Source of the DNA: Ornithomonoglobus_A sp045612845
GTDB taxonomy: Bacteria; Bacillota; Clostridia; UBA1381
Reading direction: 5' to 3'
Assembly (NCBI GenBank): GCA_045612845.1
Contig: JAZKZV010000018.1
Span: forward strand, 1-51,710
DNA length: 51,710 nucleotides
Of this stretch, positions 20,810 through 30,030 are shown piece by piece. The position numbers and the translations under genes are program-made. The notes beneath the pieces were generated by a model. That model was not told the origin of the DNA. It saw only the letters and a list, made by a program, of their open reading frames with translations, and did no database searches. Position 1 is the stretch's first letter, and every line of letters begins with the position of its first letter.

Positions 20810-22831
20810 ATGAAAATTGCTTTGGCGGGAAACCCGAATTCGGGTAAAACCACAATGTACAATGCACTAACAGGTCAAAACGAAAAGGTTGGAAACTGGG
20901 CGGGTGTTACAGTAGAACAAAAAGAGCACCTTATAAAAAAAGCATATTATAATGCAGATGGGCTTGTTGTGGTAGACCTCCCGGGTGCATATTCAATGTC
21001 GCCATTTACTTCGGAGGAGAGTATAACAAGTACATATGTAAAAAATGAAAATCCCGATGTTATTATAAACATTGTAGATGCAACAAATCTTGGCAGAAGT
21101 CTGTTTTTTACAACTCAGCTTTTAGAGCTTGGAATTCCTGTTGTGGTGGCACTTAACAAAAGTGATATAAACGAAAAGAAAAGGACAATCATAAGAGCGG
21201 ATGTTTTATCTGAAAAACTTGGCTGTCCTGTAATTGAAACTATATCAACATCATCGGAGGGGTTAAAAGATGTTATAGACGCTGCAATTTCGCAAGTGGG
21301 CAAAGAACAGATAGCTCCATATAAGCAGGGCGAAGTTGACAAAACAAGCAAAAAAGCAGTGGAAAAAGCCGACAGAGAGCGCTTTGAGTTTGTTAATCTG
21401 GTAGTAAAAAACGTAGAAGAGAGAAATGTTTTATCATCACAAAAAAATCTTACCGATAGAATTGATGTTGTTATCACAAATAAATGGATTGGTATTCCTA
21501 TTTTTGCACTTATTATGTTTTTGGTATTCCAGATTTCTCAGGCATGGCTTGGTGTCTGGATTGCCGAGGGCTATGAGTTTAAAGATGGCACTGTAGTCCC
21601 GGGACTAGTAACACTCATTGATATGTTCAAAGGATGGGTTGGTACATTAACACAAAATGTACATCCACTCTTGCAGTCAATATTAGTTGACGGTGTAATA
21701 GGCGGAGTGGGTGCAGTAGTAGGATTCTTACCGCTTGTTATGATAATGTATTTTTTGATTGCCATATTAGAGGATTGCGGATATATGGCAAGAGTAAGTG
21801 TTGTATTAGACCCGATATTTAAAAGAGTAGGTCTTTCGGGCAAATCAGTTATACCATTTGTAATAGGTACGGGTTGCGCAATTCCTGGTGTTATGGCTTG
21901 CCGGACAATCCGTAATGAACGTGAGAGAAGAGCGACCGCTATGCTTGCACCATTCATGCCATGCGGTGCAAAGCTTCCTGTGATTGCGCTTTTTGCGGGT
22001 GTATTCTTCAAAGATGCATCGTGGGTGGGTACATTGATGTATTTTGCGGGAATAGTAATAATACTGATTGGTGCACTTATTATAAACAGCGTTACAGGTA
22101 ATAAGAGCAGAAAATCATTCTTTATTATTGAACTCCCCGAATACAGGTTTCCGTCAATAAAGGGTGCATTTTTCTCTATGTGCTCGAGGGGATGGTCGTT
22201 TATTGTAAAAGCGGCAACTGTTATTCTGGTGTGCAATACGCTTGTACATATTATGCAGTCTTTTAACTGGAGGTTTGAGGTTATTAGTGAGGGTATGGAG
22301 AGCACCTCTATACTTGCATCTATCGCATCGCCTGTTGCAGTATTGCTTATTCCTTTGGGTTTTGGTGTATGGCAAATGGCGGCAGCGGCAATAACAGGCT
22401 TTATTGCAAAGGAAAATGTTGTAGGCACTATCGCGGTATGCTATGGCATAACAAACTTTATTGATACGGAAGCACTTTCGCTTGTAGGCGGCGAGAATGA
22501 GGTTGCGGCAATACTTGGTATAACAAAGGCAGCTGCACTTGCATGTCTTATGTTTAATTTGTTTACACCGCCATGCTTTGCGGCAATAGGTGCAATGAAT
22601 TCAGAAATTAAGGATAAAAAATGGATGTTTGGCGGAGTTATGTTGCAACTTGGCACAGGTTATACAGTAGCATTTTTGGTATACCAGATTGGTACACTCA
22701 TTGCAGAAGGTAAATTTGGCACAGGCTTTGTAGGGGGACTTGTCGCAGTTGTAATTATGGTGGAGATTATAATATATCTTATGGCGAAATCAGGTAAAAA
22801 TCCAAAAAAATCAGTAAAAGAGAGTGTCTAA
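20810..22831 (+). CDS. feoB: Ferrous iron transporter FeoB
   Basis: FeoB is the GTPase-coupled Fe(II) uptake permease. The 673-residue protein has an N-terminal G domain: G1 GNPNSGKTT (7-15), G2 in AGVTVE, G3 DLPG and G4 NKSD. The helical spacer follows to about residue 215. The membrane part has the first Gate domain (about 225-460, including GTGCAIPGVMACRTI and FMPCGAKLPV) and a second with TPPCFAAIGAM, the conserved Cys-containing Gate motifs. Length is typical. AAGGGGGAAGG precedes the ATG. The downstream Cys-rich peptide gene completes the feoA-feoB-FeoB-associated operon. Confidence 0.98.
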   Translation: MKIALAGNPNSGKTTMYNALTGQNEKVGNWAGVTVEQKEHLIKKAYYNADGLVVVDLPGAYSMSPFTSEESITSTYVKNENPDVIINIVDATNLGRSLFFTTQLLELGIPVVVALNKSDINEKKRTIIRADVLSEKLGCPVIETISTSSEGLKDVIDAAISQVGKEQIAPYKQGEVDKTSKKAVEKADRERFEFVNLVVKNVEERNVLSSQKNLTDRIDVVITNKWIGIPIFALIMFLVFQISQAWLGVWIAEGYEFKDGTVVPGLVTLIDMFKGWVGTLTQNVHPLLQSILVDGVIGGVGAVVGFLPLVMIMYFLIAILEDCGYMARVSVVLDPIFKRVGLSGKSVIPFVIGTGCAIPGVMACRTIRNERERRATAMLAPFMPCGAKLPVIALFAGVFFKDASWVGTLMYFAGIVIILIGALIINSVTGNKSRKSFFIIELPEYRFPSIKGAFFSMCSRGWSFIVKAATVILVCNTLVHIMQSFNWRFEVISEGMESTSILASIASPVAVLLIPLGFGVWQMAAAAITGFIAKENVVGTIAVCYGITNFIDTEALSLVGGENEVAAILGITKAAALACLMFNLFTPPCFAAIGAMNSEIKDKKWMFGGVMLQLGTGYTVAFLVYQIGTLIAEGKFGTGFVGGLVAVVIMVEIIIYLMAKSGKNPKKSVKESV

Positions 22832-22835
22832 AACT

Positions 22836-22991
22836 ATGGAAAATATTATTATTGTCCTTGTTCTTGCAGTTATTTTAGGTGGCGCACTTTTGTATATTTA
22901 CAAAGCAAAAAAAGCAGGTCAGAAGTGTATTGGCTGCCCTAATGCAAAGCAATGTGCCAAAGGGTGCACATGCTCAAAAAAAGAATATTGA
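22836..22991 (+). CDS. FeoB-associated Cys-rich membrane peptide
   Basis: A 51-residue peptide begins at ATG 22836, 4 bases after the feoB stop. It opens MENIIIVLVLAVILGG with a single membrane helix (about 4-22), then KAKKAGQKCIGCPNAKQCAKGCTCSK with six cysteines (31, 34, 40, 44, 46 in the visible spacing CxxC-x5-C-x3-CxC). This layout matches the FeoB_associated family (PF12669), small partners of FeoB in Firmicutes that may assist Fe(II) passage or bind Fe or an Fe-S centre. The role is inferred from context. It is short and easily missed. Confidence 0.9.
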   Translation: MENIIIVLVLAVILGGALLYIYKAKKAGQKCIGCPNAKQCAKGCTCSKKEY

Positions 22992-22995
22992 TATC

Positions 22996-23024
22996 AGGGT
23001 GTTATCAACGATAACACCCTTTTT
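22996..23024 (+). terminator. Terminator of the feo operon
   Basis: AGGGTGTTATC (22996-23006) pairs with GATAACACCCT (23010-23020), then TTTT. Confidence 0.92.
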
Positions 23025-23086
23025 GGTAGAGTTTTTAAAATATAAATTCTAAAAAATCTACTTTTACTGTTTGGCGGTAAAATAGC

Positions 23087-23115
23087 TTGACATATACATC
23101 CTTGTGGAATATAAT
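23087..23115 (+). promoter_or_regulatory. Promoter of the glycosidase locus
   Basis: Consensus TTGACA (23087-23092) and TATAAT (23110-23115) with exactly 17 bases between. Both hexamers are perfect, unusual for a catabolic locus and suggesting control by a repressor not seen here. Confidence 0.9.
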
Positions 23116-23150
23116 TAAGCCATAAAGCATATATGATGGGAGGAGAAAAA

Positions 23151-24833
23151 ATGGTAACGTCAAAAATTGAGGTTATAAATGGAGTGCCAATGCTTAAAAT
23201 AAACGATGAAGTTATTGGTGCTAATGCGTATATGACGTATTTTATCGAAAATGCACGCTATGATGATTTTGCAAAGGCAGGATACAGACTATTTTCTGTG
23301 CCAATAAACTTTTCTACAAGAGGAATTCAGGAAATGAACGAAATTCCTGCGATTGCACCGGGTGTTTTTGAAAATGAAGAGCCGGATTTTGGTATCATTG
23401 ACCGCACATTTGGCCAGATTATTAAGGAATGTCCCAATGCGTATATATTTCCAAGAGTTAATATGTCGTTGCCTATAAGATGGGAAAGAGAAAATCCTGA
23501 CGAATTATGCGATTACGGAAGTGCTAACCCGAACATAAAAAGACCATGCTATGCTTCGGATAAATGGGCAGAGGACACTAAAAAATATCTTGGAATGTTC
23601 ATAGACCACATCGAAAATTCGTCGTACAGAGATAATATCATAGGATACCAGCTTGCAGAGGGTAATTGCGAGGAATGGTTTCCGTATGACCTTGACGGTT
23701 CAAAAGGAAAGCGTTCGAGAGAAAAATTTAACGAATACATAAAAGAGAACAATCTCTCAGGCTCGGAGGACGAATACAATGCTTTTATATCGCAAGTGGC
23801 GGCAGACAGACTCTGTGAGTTTTCAAAATTTGCGAAAGAAAAAACAGGGTATAGGCTTATAGTAGGCTCTTTTTACGGTTACACATTTGAGGTGTGTTCA
23901 AGCTATGGTTATGCACATTTTGCGCTTAACCGTGTTCTTGCTGATGAAAATGTGGACTTTTTGTGCAGTCCTGTTTCGTATATGCGAAACAGAGAGCTTG
24001 GTATTGACCATCCGTGTATGCTACCTGTTGACAGTTTAAAAAAACATGGCAAACTTTATTTTGTTGAAAATGATACACGAACACATATCTCAAAACCGCT
24101 TTTTGATATACCACACTTTCAAAATCAGAACTATCAGCCAAGAGAAAGATGGCTTGCAATCGAAAACATCAAGCAGCATTATGCAAGGGCACTCACACAC
24201 TCACACGCATTATGGTGGTTTGATATGGGCGGCGGATGGTATCATTATTCCGCGTATATGCAAATGTTTGAGAACTTTATTAAAATTACAAATGAGTCGC
24301 TTACAAAGGATATGCGCTCAATAAGTGAGGTTGCGGTTATTGTTGATGAAAAATCCTGCACAAGTGTGCGTAATTCCAAAAGAGGACTTTCTTCTAAAAC
24401 ACTATATTTTGGCAGAGTAAATCTGGGACTTATGGGCACACCGTACGATGCGTATCTTGCCGAGGACTATGAGGATATAAAGGATAAGTATAAGGCGATT
24501 ATAATCCTTACACCATCTATAACACCTGCACTTGAAAAGATTATAGACCAAAACAAGGATTGTCTTGTTATAACACACGAGAATCATGATATAACAACCG
24601 ATGAGCTTCGCGATTTCTGCAAAAGTCAGGGAGTTCATATTTATAGCAAAAAAGATGCAGTTATATATGCAAATGCGAGTTATTTCTTTATGCATACAAC
24701 AGAACATGGAAAAGCAGAAATTTCAATGCCAGAGGGTAAGTGCTTAAAGCAAATATACGGTGATAAAATTGATATAGAAAACGATATATTGCCAAAGCAC
24801 ACAGGGTATTTGTTTGAATTTGAGGCCAAGTAA
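23151..24833 (+). CDS. GH42-like glycoside hydrolase
   Basis: The 560-residue protein has no signal peptide, so it is probably cytosolic and acts on imported oligosaccharides. Residues 20-380 look like a clan GH-A TIM barrel. E175 in AEGNCEEWF is the likely acid/base and E306 in KLYFVENDTRTH the likely nucleophile; HALWWFDMGGGWYHY near residue 350 is the barrel end. Residues about 390-500 (SEVAVIVDEKSC..., YKAIIILTPSITPALEKII) resemble the Rossmann-like trimerisation domain of GH42 beta-galactosidases. GGGAGGAG with a 5-base spacer chooses ATG 23151 over ATG 23133. It is paralogous to the next enzyme. Substrate unknown; it may belong to an unclassified family near GH42. Confidence 0.72.
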   Translation: MVTSKIEVINGVPMLKINDEVIGANAYMTYFIENARYDDFAKAGYRLFSVPINFSTRGIQEMNEIPAIAPGVFENEEPDFGIIDRTFGQIIKECPNAYIFPRVNMSLPIRWERENPDELCDYGSANPNIKRPCYASDKWAEDTKKYLGMFIDHIENSSYRDNIIGYQLAEGNCEEWFPYDLDGSKGKRSREKFNEYIKENNLSGSEDEYNAFISQVAADRLCEFSKFAKEKTGYRLIVGSFYGYTFEVCSSYGYAHFALNRVLADENVDFLCSPVSYMRNRELGIDHPCMLPVDSLKKHGKLYFVENDTRTHISKPLFDIPHFQNQNYQPRERWLAIENIKQHYARALTHSHALWWFDMGGGWYHYSAYMQMFENFIKITNESLTKDMRSISEVAVIVDEKSCTSVRNSKRGLSSKTLYFGRVNLGLMGTPYDAYLAEDYEDIKDKYKAIIILTPSITPALEKIIDQNKDCLVITHENHDITTDELRDFCKSQGVHIYSKKDAVIYANASYFFMHTTEHGKAEISMPEGKCLKQIYGDKIDIENDILPKHTGYLFEFEAK

Positions 24834-24858
24834 AAAATTTATATTGCCATTTTCAAAT

Positions 24859-24886
24859 TGTAGGGACCGGCGTCCTCGACGGTCCG
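24859..24886. repeat. TGTAGGG palindromic repeat, copy 1
   Basis: TTGTAGGGACCG...CGGTCCG: GGACCG (24864-24869) pairs with CGGTCC (24880-24885). Related copies lie at 38044, 44765 and, degenerate, 44846. Confidence 0.75.
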
Positions 24887-24944
24887 AGCGTATGAATATG
24901 TTTTTTGTAAAAATCTGCATAATTAAGAAAGGAATAATTAAAAA

Positions 24945-26894
24945 ATGGTTTGTAAATTAAAGAGAGTAAATGGTGTATTAAAAATTGACGTAGATGGTGT
25001 GGCATATGAGCCGCTTTCGTTTAAGTCGTTTCGCCCGTCGCCTGAGAATATATCTGATTTTGCAAATGCGGGAATTAAGTTTATGAGTATTCTTATCTCG
25101 GGCAGAAACTGTGCATATGGTATTCCATATTCATTATATGGCGAGAGCTGGTTTGGCATAGACCAATATGACCTTAGCGTTATAGATAAGCAAATTGATA
25201 TGTTTGTTGATAGTGCGCCCGATTGCTATTTTGGTCTTATGATAGACATAAACACAAGGGACTGGTGGCACGAAACTCATGAGAACTTTCCGAATAGTTA
25301 TGGTTGGCTCTCGCAAATGATGTATGATAGCGAGTGGAGAGAGGAAACTGCAAAATATATTCAAACTGTTATTTCCCATGTAGAAGAAAAATATGGTGAT
25401 AAATTTTATGGCTACTATCTACTTTGCGGAAATGGTACCGAATGGATGAGCTGGTACGATAATCAGGGTTCTCATCCGATAAAGGATAAATATTATAAGG
25501 ATTATACAAAAAATCCTAATGCAGTTATTCCATCTCAGGAGCGTCTTGAGCTTGATGAAGAAATCTCGTTTTATAATGATGATGAGGTTTGTCTTTATCA
25601 TAAGGCACACGCAGAGCTTGGCGCAGATACCATACTATATTTTGCAAAAAAGGTTAAAGAGACTACAAACTACAATAAACTTGTTGGGTTATACTACGGA
25701 TATGTCTTTGAATTTAGCGGTGTATCGCTGTGGAATAATCCACATCAGGCATACGAAAAGGTATTTAAGAGTGAATACATAGATATTATTTCATCGCCTG
25801 CATCATATCACTTCCGTGAGCCTGATTCGGTAAGTGCTTTTATGGTTGCTCACAAGGCTATGGATATGTACGATAAGCTCTATTACTTTGAGTTTGACCA
25901 AAGAACATATCGTTCACATACCTTTTTGGAGGGTGTGGAAATTCCGCCTGCGGGATATTGTTGTAAGGACGATATGGAAACATTAAACCTTATGCGCAGA
26001 GACTTTTTGCTTTGTGGTGCAAACGGTGCTTCGTTGTGGTGGTTTGATATGTGGAATGGCTGGTACAGCTCGGATGTAATGCTAAAAGGCATTGCACAGA
26101 TGATACAGATTTCCAGAGAGAACACAAAAAAAGAACAAAAGTCGATTTCAGAAATTGCAGTTATCGTATCGGGTGAGGTCTTTTATGGTGTAAACAAAAA
26201 GTCGGGAATAAACTCCAAACTTCTGTTTAACCAAAGAGAAGGTCTTGCCAGAATGGGTGCTCCGTACGATGTATATTCTTTAGGTAATCTCGGGAAATTT
26301 GACATATCACAATATAAGCTATTTATATTCCTTACCGCGTTTGAAACAACACCCGAACAGGATGAGGTTATTGATAAAATAAAAAAATCCGGAAAATCAA
26401 TCCTGTGGGGCTATGCACCAAGATACATAAATGGCGGTATTGAAGCAGTTGAAAAAACTGTGGATATGAGCATGGCAATAATGGATAAAAAACCGCAATA
26501 CTCAGGTACAGACGGTGAGGTGTTATCTGCACCATATCTGTATGTAAATGATAATGATGCAAAAACACTTGTAGAGTACGATAACAAAGTAAGCGCACTC
26601 TCTTACAAGGATTGTGGTAACTATATGTCATTTTATTCGTCGCTCGGTAATATGAGCGGTGCGCTTTTAAGAAAAATCGCAGAGCTTTGCGGAGTACATA
26701 TATACTGTGAAAATGCACCTGTGTATGTTAACAGTTGCTTTATAGGTGTTTATGCAACTGATGATGTCCAAATCAACGTAAAAGAAGATGGTATATATGA
26801 GGATATGTTCAGTAAAAAGCAATATAAATCTCAAGACAGGAAATTATATATTCCAAAAGATGAATATAGCTCAAAAATGTTAGTAAAAAAATAA
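24945..26894 (+). CDS. GH42-like glycoside hydrolase, paralogue
   Basis: The 649-residue protein shares layout with the preceding gene: barrel E166 in LLCGNGTEWMSW (acid/base) and E316 in KLYYFEFDQRTYRS (nucleophile), ASLWWFDMWNGWYSS at the barrel end, then the Rossmann-like domain SEIAVIVSGEVFYGVNKKSGINSKLLFNQREGLARMGAPYD (about 410-500) and a C-terminal beta domain. It carries extra sequence near residues 175-210. No signal peptide is seen. By eye identity with the neighbour is modest but both active-site segments align, so this is an old duplication with diverged specificity. The ribosome binding site AAAGGA precedes ATG 24945. Possibly in one transcript with the upstream gene. Confidence 0.72.
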   Translation: MVCKLKRVNGVLKIDVDGVAYEPLSFKSFRPSPENISDFANAGIKFMSILISGRNCAYGIPYSLYGESWFGIDQYDLSVIDKQIDMFVDSAPDCYFGLMIDINTRDWWHETHENFPNSYGWLSQMMYDSEWREETAKYIQTVISHVEEKYGDKFYGYYLLCGNGTEWMSWYDNQGSHPIKDKYYKDYTKNPNAVIPSQERLELDEEISFYNDDEVCLYHKAHAELGADTILYFAKKVKETTNYNKLVGLYYGYVFEFSGVSLWNNPHQAYEKVFKSEYIDIISSPASYHFREPDSVSAFMVAHKAMDMYDKLYYFEFDQRTYRSHTFLEGVEIPPAGYCCKDDMETLNLMRRDFLLCGANGASLWWFDMWNGWYSSDVMLKGIAQMIQISRENTKKEQKSISEIAVIVSGEVFYGVNKKSGINSKLLFNQREGLARMGAPYDVYSLGNLGKFDISQYKLFIFLTAFETTPEQDEVIDKIKKSGKSILWGYAPRYINGGIEAVEKTVDMSMAIMDKKPQYSGTDGEVLSAPYLYVNDNDAKTLVEYDNKVSALSYKDCGNYMSFYSSLGNMSGALLRKIAELCGVHIYCENAPVYVNSCFIGVYATDDVQINVKEDGIYEDMFSKKQYKSQDRKLYIPKDEYSSKMLVKK

Positions 26895-26901
26895 ATATAA
26901 T

Positions 26902-26948
26902 AAAAGGCTTTGTTTGATTTTTTCCATTGAATTAACGAAGCCTTTGTG
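26902..26948 (+). terminator. Probable terminator after the second glycosidase
   Basis: AAAGGCTTTGTT (26903-26914) pairs with AACGAAGCCTTT (26934-26945) with one G-T pair. The following TTGTGTT is a poor T tract, so some readthrough to the next genes is likely. Confidence 0.6.
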
Positions 26949-27005
26949 TTATTATGCACTTAGCAGACATAAATTGTCAATAAATAGCATGGGAGCGTGA
27001 AATAT

Positions 27006-28373
27006 ATGCAGAAAAAACAGGGAATACCACATAGATTTTTCTGGACGTGGGACCACAGTACAAACTGGTGTATGAATATACTTGGTTCACAGACCTGCGG
27101 AGTGGGAAATCCGTATCTTAAAAATCCTGAGATGTTCGAATATGATTATATGCGTGCAATAGATTGGTGCGCAGAACACAGAATAGACGGTATAGGTATA
27201 GCTGGAATGTTGCGTGACAGACACGGAGGAGTTGAAAGTGCAAGAAAGGTATGTGCATATGCAAGAGAAAAAGGCGTGCTTGTGTACATAATAGCCGGAC
27301 TTTTTGCATATGGCGGTATCTACTATGAGGGCGACCATAAATATTCACTTAATAAGTTTTTCGAAAAAAATCCTGAATGTATCGGAGTAAATGCAGATGG
27401 AAGTCCCGTTATAAAACATTGCCCCGGCAGAGGCGGAAGTAATGTTGAGGCTCAGGGCTGTGCATCAAATCCGTTACTTAAGGAATTTATACTTGAGTCA
27501 TTAGACTGGTTATTCAAAGAAATTCCCGAGCTTGGTGGAATACAGATGGAATCGAGCGATACCGGTATTTGTCAATGTGCGAAGTGTAAGAGCAGAAGAA
27601 GCGGAAAATCAGACGAGCAATACATTTCTGTTGAGGATATGGCTGCAATTTACCCCGATGCATCAGATACTATTTTAAAGAGAGATAAAGATGCGCTTGT
27701 AATATGCGTACCATATCATCACTATCTCGAGGATGTGTGTAAAATATTTGACGACGAAAATCCGTCAGCTGATTTAAAGAAGCTTTTTGATATGCCTGAG
27801 AGTACATTCTGGCAGTGGAGATTTGATACTGCATACAGAGACGGCTATTGGAAGAATGCCGACCCTGTTATGAAACCAATGCAGAAGTTCCATCATATTA
27901 TGCGTTCTCATGCAGGTACACAATGGTGGGGTGGCAGAAACACATTGTCGGTGGAAAAAATCAGAAACCAATGTATGCTAAGCCACAGAGCAGGGCTTGA
28001 TGCAGTATCAATATTTGGTGAAACTTCGCCATTCCATACAAATGCGGAGTTTAACTATCTTGCTATGGAGTACTTTGCAGATAATCCTGAAAACAGTACA
28101 AAGAACTTTATCGACGATATGATGGCACCTCGTCTTGGTGGTATAGATAATGCTGATGCTTATTATGAAATGGCGCAACTGCACATAGAAATTGAAAAAA
28201 TTCCGAATGCAGTAGACTCCATTGCAAAAATTGCAGCTGCCCAGACAGATTTTGATGTAAGAAGACGTTGGCAGTATCTTGGCAACTTCTTAAATTCATA
28301 TTACTGGGAAATCAAGCAAGGCGGCGACTTAAAGCTGATACTTCCTAACGGAACAGACAGACCTGACCTATAA
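27006..28373 (+). CDS. Uncharacterised carbohydrate-active-like enzyme with CxCxxC motif, paralogue A
   Basis: The 455-residue protein starts MQKKQGIPHRFFWTWDHSTNW. A GTG at 26997 is in frame, but GGGAG lies 10 bases before ATG 27006 and only one base before the GTG. The N-terminal half resembles a TIM barrel (AIDWCAEHRIDGIGIAG, VLVYIIAGLFAYGGIYYEG). Residues 181-198 carry MESSDTGICQCAKCKSRR, with C189, C191 and C194. A 'D.G.C.C..C' motif of this kind occurs in DUF4838 and alpha-glucuronidase-related proteins. Other conserved blocks are HCPGRGGS, MRSHAGTQWWGGR and VSIFGETSPFHTN. No signal peptide. The reaction is unknown; neighbouring glycosidases suggest glycan breakdown. Confidence 0.65.
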   Translation: MQKKQGIPHRFFWTWDHSTNWCMNILGSQTCGVGNPYLKNPEMFEYDYMRAIDWCAEHRIDGIGIAGMLRDRHGGVESARKVCAYAREKGVLVYIIAGLFAYGGIYYEGDHKYSLNKFFEKNPECIGVNADGSPVIKHCPGRGGSNVEAQGCASNPLLKEFILESLDWLFKEIPELGGIQMESSDTGICQCAKCKSRRSGKSDEQYISVEDMAAIYPDASDTILKRDKDALVICVPYHHYLEDVCKIFDDENPSADLKKLFDMPESTFWQWRFDTAYRDGYWKNADPVMKPMQKFHHIMRSHAGTQWWGGRNTLSVEKIRNQCMLSHRAGLDAVSIFGETSPFHTNAEFNYLAMEYFADNPENSTKNFIDDMMAPRLGGIDNADAYYEMAQLHIEIEKIPNAVDSIAKIAAAQTDFDVRRRWQYLGNFLNSYYWEIKQGGDLKLILPNGTDRPDL

Positions 28374-28434
28374 TTTAAACAATTTTTTTAGACTTGGTTT
28401 AATACCAGCATAAATAGGAAGGAATGACGATAAA

Positions 28435-29808
28435 ATGAAAAAAAAACAAGGAATACCACATAGATTTTTCTGGACATGGGATCATTGTACAAACTGGTGT
28501 ATGAATACACCCGGTGCGCAAAATTGCGGAGTGGGTAATCCATATCTAAAGGACCCCGAAATGTTTGAGCATGATTATAAGCGTGCAATAGACTGGTGTG
28601 CAGAACATAAAATGGATGCTGTTGGCATAGTAGGACTTCTTCGTGACAGACACTTTGGTGTGGACGGTGCAAGAAGAGTGTGCGAATATGCCTTAGAAAA
28701 AGGCGTAGATGCATATATAATTGCAGGACTTTTTGCATATGGTGGAATTTACTACGAGGGTGAACATAAATATTCACTTGAAAGATTTTTCAGAGAAAAT
28801 CCCGAGTGTGTTGCAAAAAATGCAGACGGAAGCCCTGTTATAAAGCATTGTCCAGGCAGAGGGGGAAGTAAAAGTGAGCCGCAAGGTTGCGCTTCAAATC
28901 CATTGCTTAAGGAGTTTGTTCTTGAGTCTGTAGACTGGTTGTTTAAAGAAATTCCCGAGCTTGGCGGAATACAGATGGAATCGAGCGATACAGGAATTTG
29001 TCAGTGCGAGACCTGTAAAAAGAGAAGAAGTGGGAAATCGGATGAGCAATATATCTCATTAGAGGATATGGCTGCAATTTATCCTGATGTATCCGATACC
29101 ATTTTAAAGAGAAAGAAAGATGCACTCATTATTTGTGAAACATATCATCATTTCCTGGATAATGAAGTTGCAATCTATAACTCACCAAATCCGTCAGAGG
29201 ATTTGAAGAAGCTTCTTAATATGCCTGAAACTACTTTTTGGCAGTGGAAGTGCGACGAGGTACATAGAGATGATACATGGCCGGAGGGTGCACCAATGCT
29301 TCCGTCAATGCAGAAGTTCCGTCATATTATGCGTTCTCACGCAGGTACACAATGGTGGGGAGGAAGACATACGCTGTCAGTAGAAAAGATAAGAAAACAA
29401 TGTCTTTTGAGCTATAAATCAGGACTTGATGCAGTATCAATGTTTGGTGAAACATCACCATATCACACAAATACAGAGTTTAACTATCTTGCACTTGAGT
29501 ATTTTGCTGATAACCCCGAAAACAGTACAATGAAGTTTATGGAGGATGTTATGGCGCCGCGACTTGGTGGTGTGGATAATGCCCAGACCTATTTTGAAAT
29601 GGCAATGGCATACAGAGATACTGATAAAACACCAAAAGCAACAGAGGATATTTTAAAAATTGCAATAGAGCAAAAGGATTACGATGTAAGAAGACGTTGG
29701 CAGTATCTTGCAAACTTCTTAAATTCATATTGTTGGGAAGTTATGCAGGGCGGTACTATGGATACAATGGTACCAACCCATTGGGGCAGACCTGATTTGG
29801 GCGAATAA
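28435..29808 (+). CDS. Uncharacterised carbohydrate-active-like enzyme with CxCxxC motif, paralogue B
   Basis: The 457-residue protein is a close tandem paralogue of the preceding gene; well over half the positions are identical by eye along the full length. All distinctive blocks are kept: MESSDTGICQCETCKKRR, HCPGRGGS, MRSHAGTQWWGGR and GETSPYHTNTEFNYL. The main difference is the segment after KRKKDALIICETYHHFLDN, where substrate contacts may vary. AGGAAGGA precedes ATG 28435, 61 bases after paralogue A. Two retained full-length copies suggest related but distinct substrates, or an obligate heteromer. No catalytic mechanism can be assigned from the sequence alone. Confidence 0.65.
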   Translation: MKKKQGIPHRFFWTWDHCTNWCMNTPGAQNCGVGNPYLKDPEMFEHDYKRAIDWCAEHKMDAVGIVGLLRDRHFGVDGARRVCEYALEKGVDAYIIAGLFAYGGIYYEGEHKYSLERFFRENPECVAKNADGSPVIKHCPGRGGSKSEPQGCASNPLLKEFVLESVDWLFKEIPELGGIQMESSDTGICQCETCKKRRSGKSDEQYISLEDMAAIYPDVSDTILKRKKDALIICETYHHFLDNEVAIYNSPNPSEDLKKLLNMPETTFWQWKCDEVHRDDTWPEGAPMLPSMQKFRHIMRSHAGTQWWGGRHTLSVEKIRKQCLLSYKSGLDAVSMFGETSPYHTNTEFNYLALEYFADNPENSTMKFMEDVMAPRLGGVDNAQTYFEMAMAYRDTDKTPKATEDILKIAIEQKDYDVRRRWQYLANFLNSYCWEVMQGGTMDTMVPTHWGRPDLGE

Positions 29809-29817
29809 TATAAATAG

Positions 29818-29849
29818 AAAAAGCGACCTGCTCAAGCAAGTCGCTTTTT
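29818..29849. terminator. Bidirectional terminator
   Basis: AAAAAGCGAC (29818-29827) pairs with GTCGCTTTTT (29840-29849). It serves the + strand locus and the minus-strand tRNA-Pro. Confidence 0.88.
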
Positions 29850-29852
29850 CTA

Positions 29853-29925
29853 TCGGAGTGACAGGACTTGAACCTGCGGCCCTTTGACCCCCAGTCAAAT
29901 ACGCTACCACCTGCGCTACACCCCG
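29853..29925 (-). tRNA. tRNA-Pro (anticodon GGG)
   Basis: On the minus strand the acceptor CGGGGTG pairs with CACTCCG. The stem TTTGA/TCAAA encloses CTGGGGG. The T-loop is TTCAAGT. CCA is not encoded. Confidence 0.96.
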
Positions 29926-29960
29926 ATATTATGGGTGCATATAACTTATGCACTCGTAAT

Positions 29961-29988
29961 ATTATATCATATTTTTAGAAAAAATCAA
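29961..29988 (-). promoter_or_regulatory. Promoter of tRNA-Pro
   Basis: On the minus strand TTGATT (29988-29983) and TATAAT (29966-29961) have a 16-base spacer. Confidence 0.75.
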
Positions 29989-30030
29989 GAGTTTTTAAAA
30001 AATTATTTAATAAAATTTTGGTTATTACTG

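Noticed and set aside
21571..22428. Long minus-strand ORF inside feoB
   Set aside because: Antisense shadow of feoB; Pro/Ser/Ile-rich with no recognisable domain.
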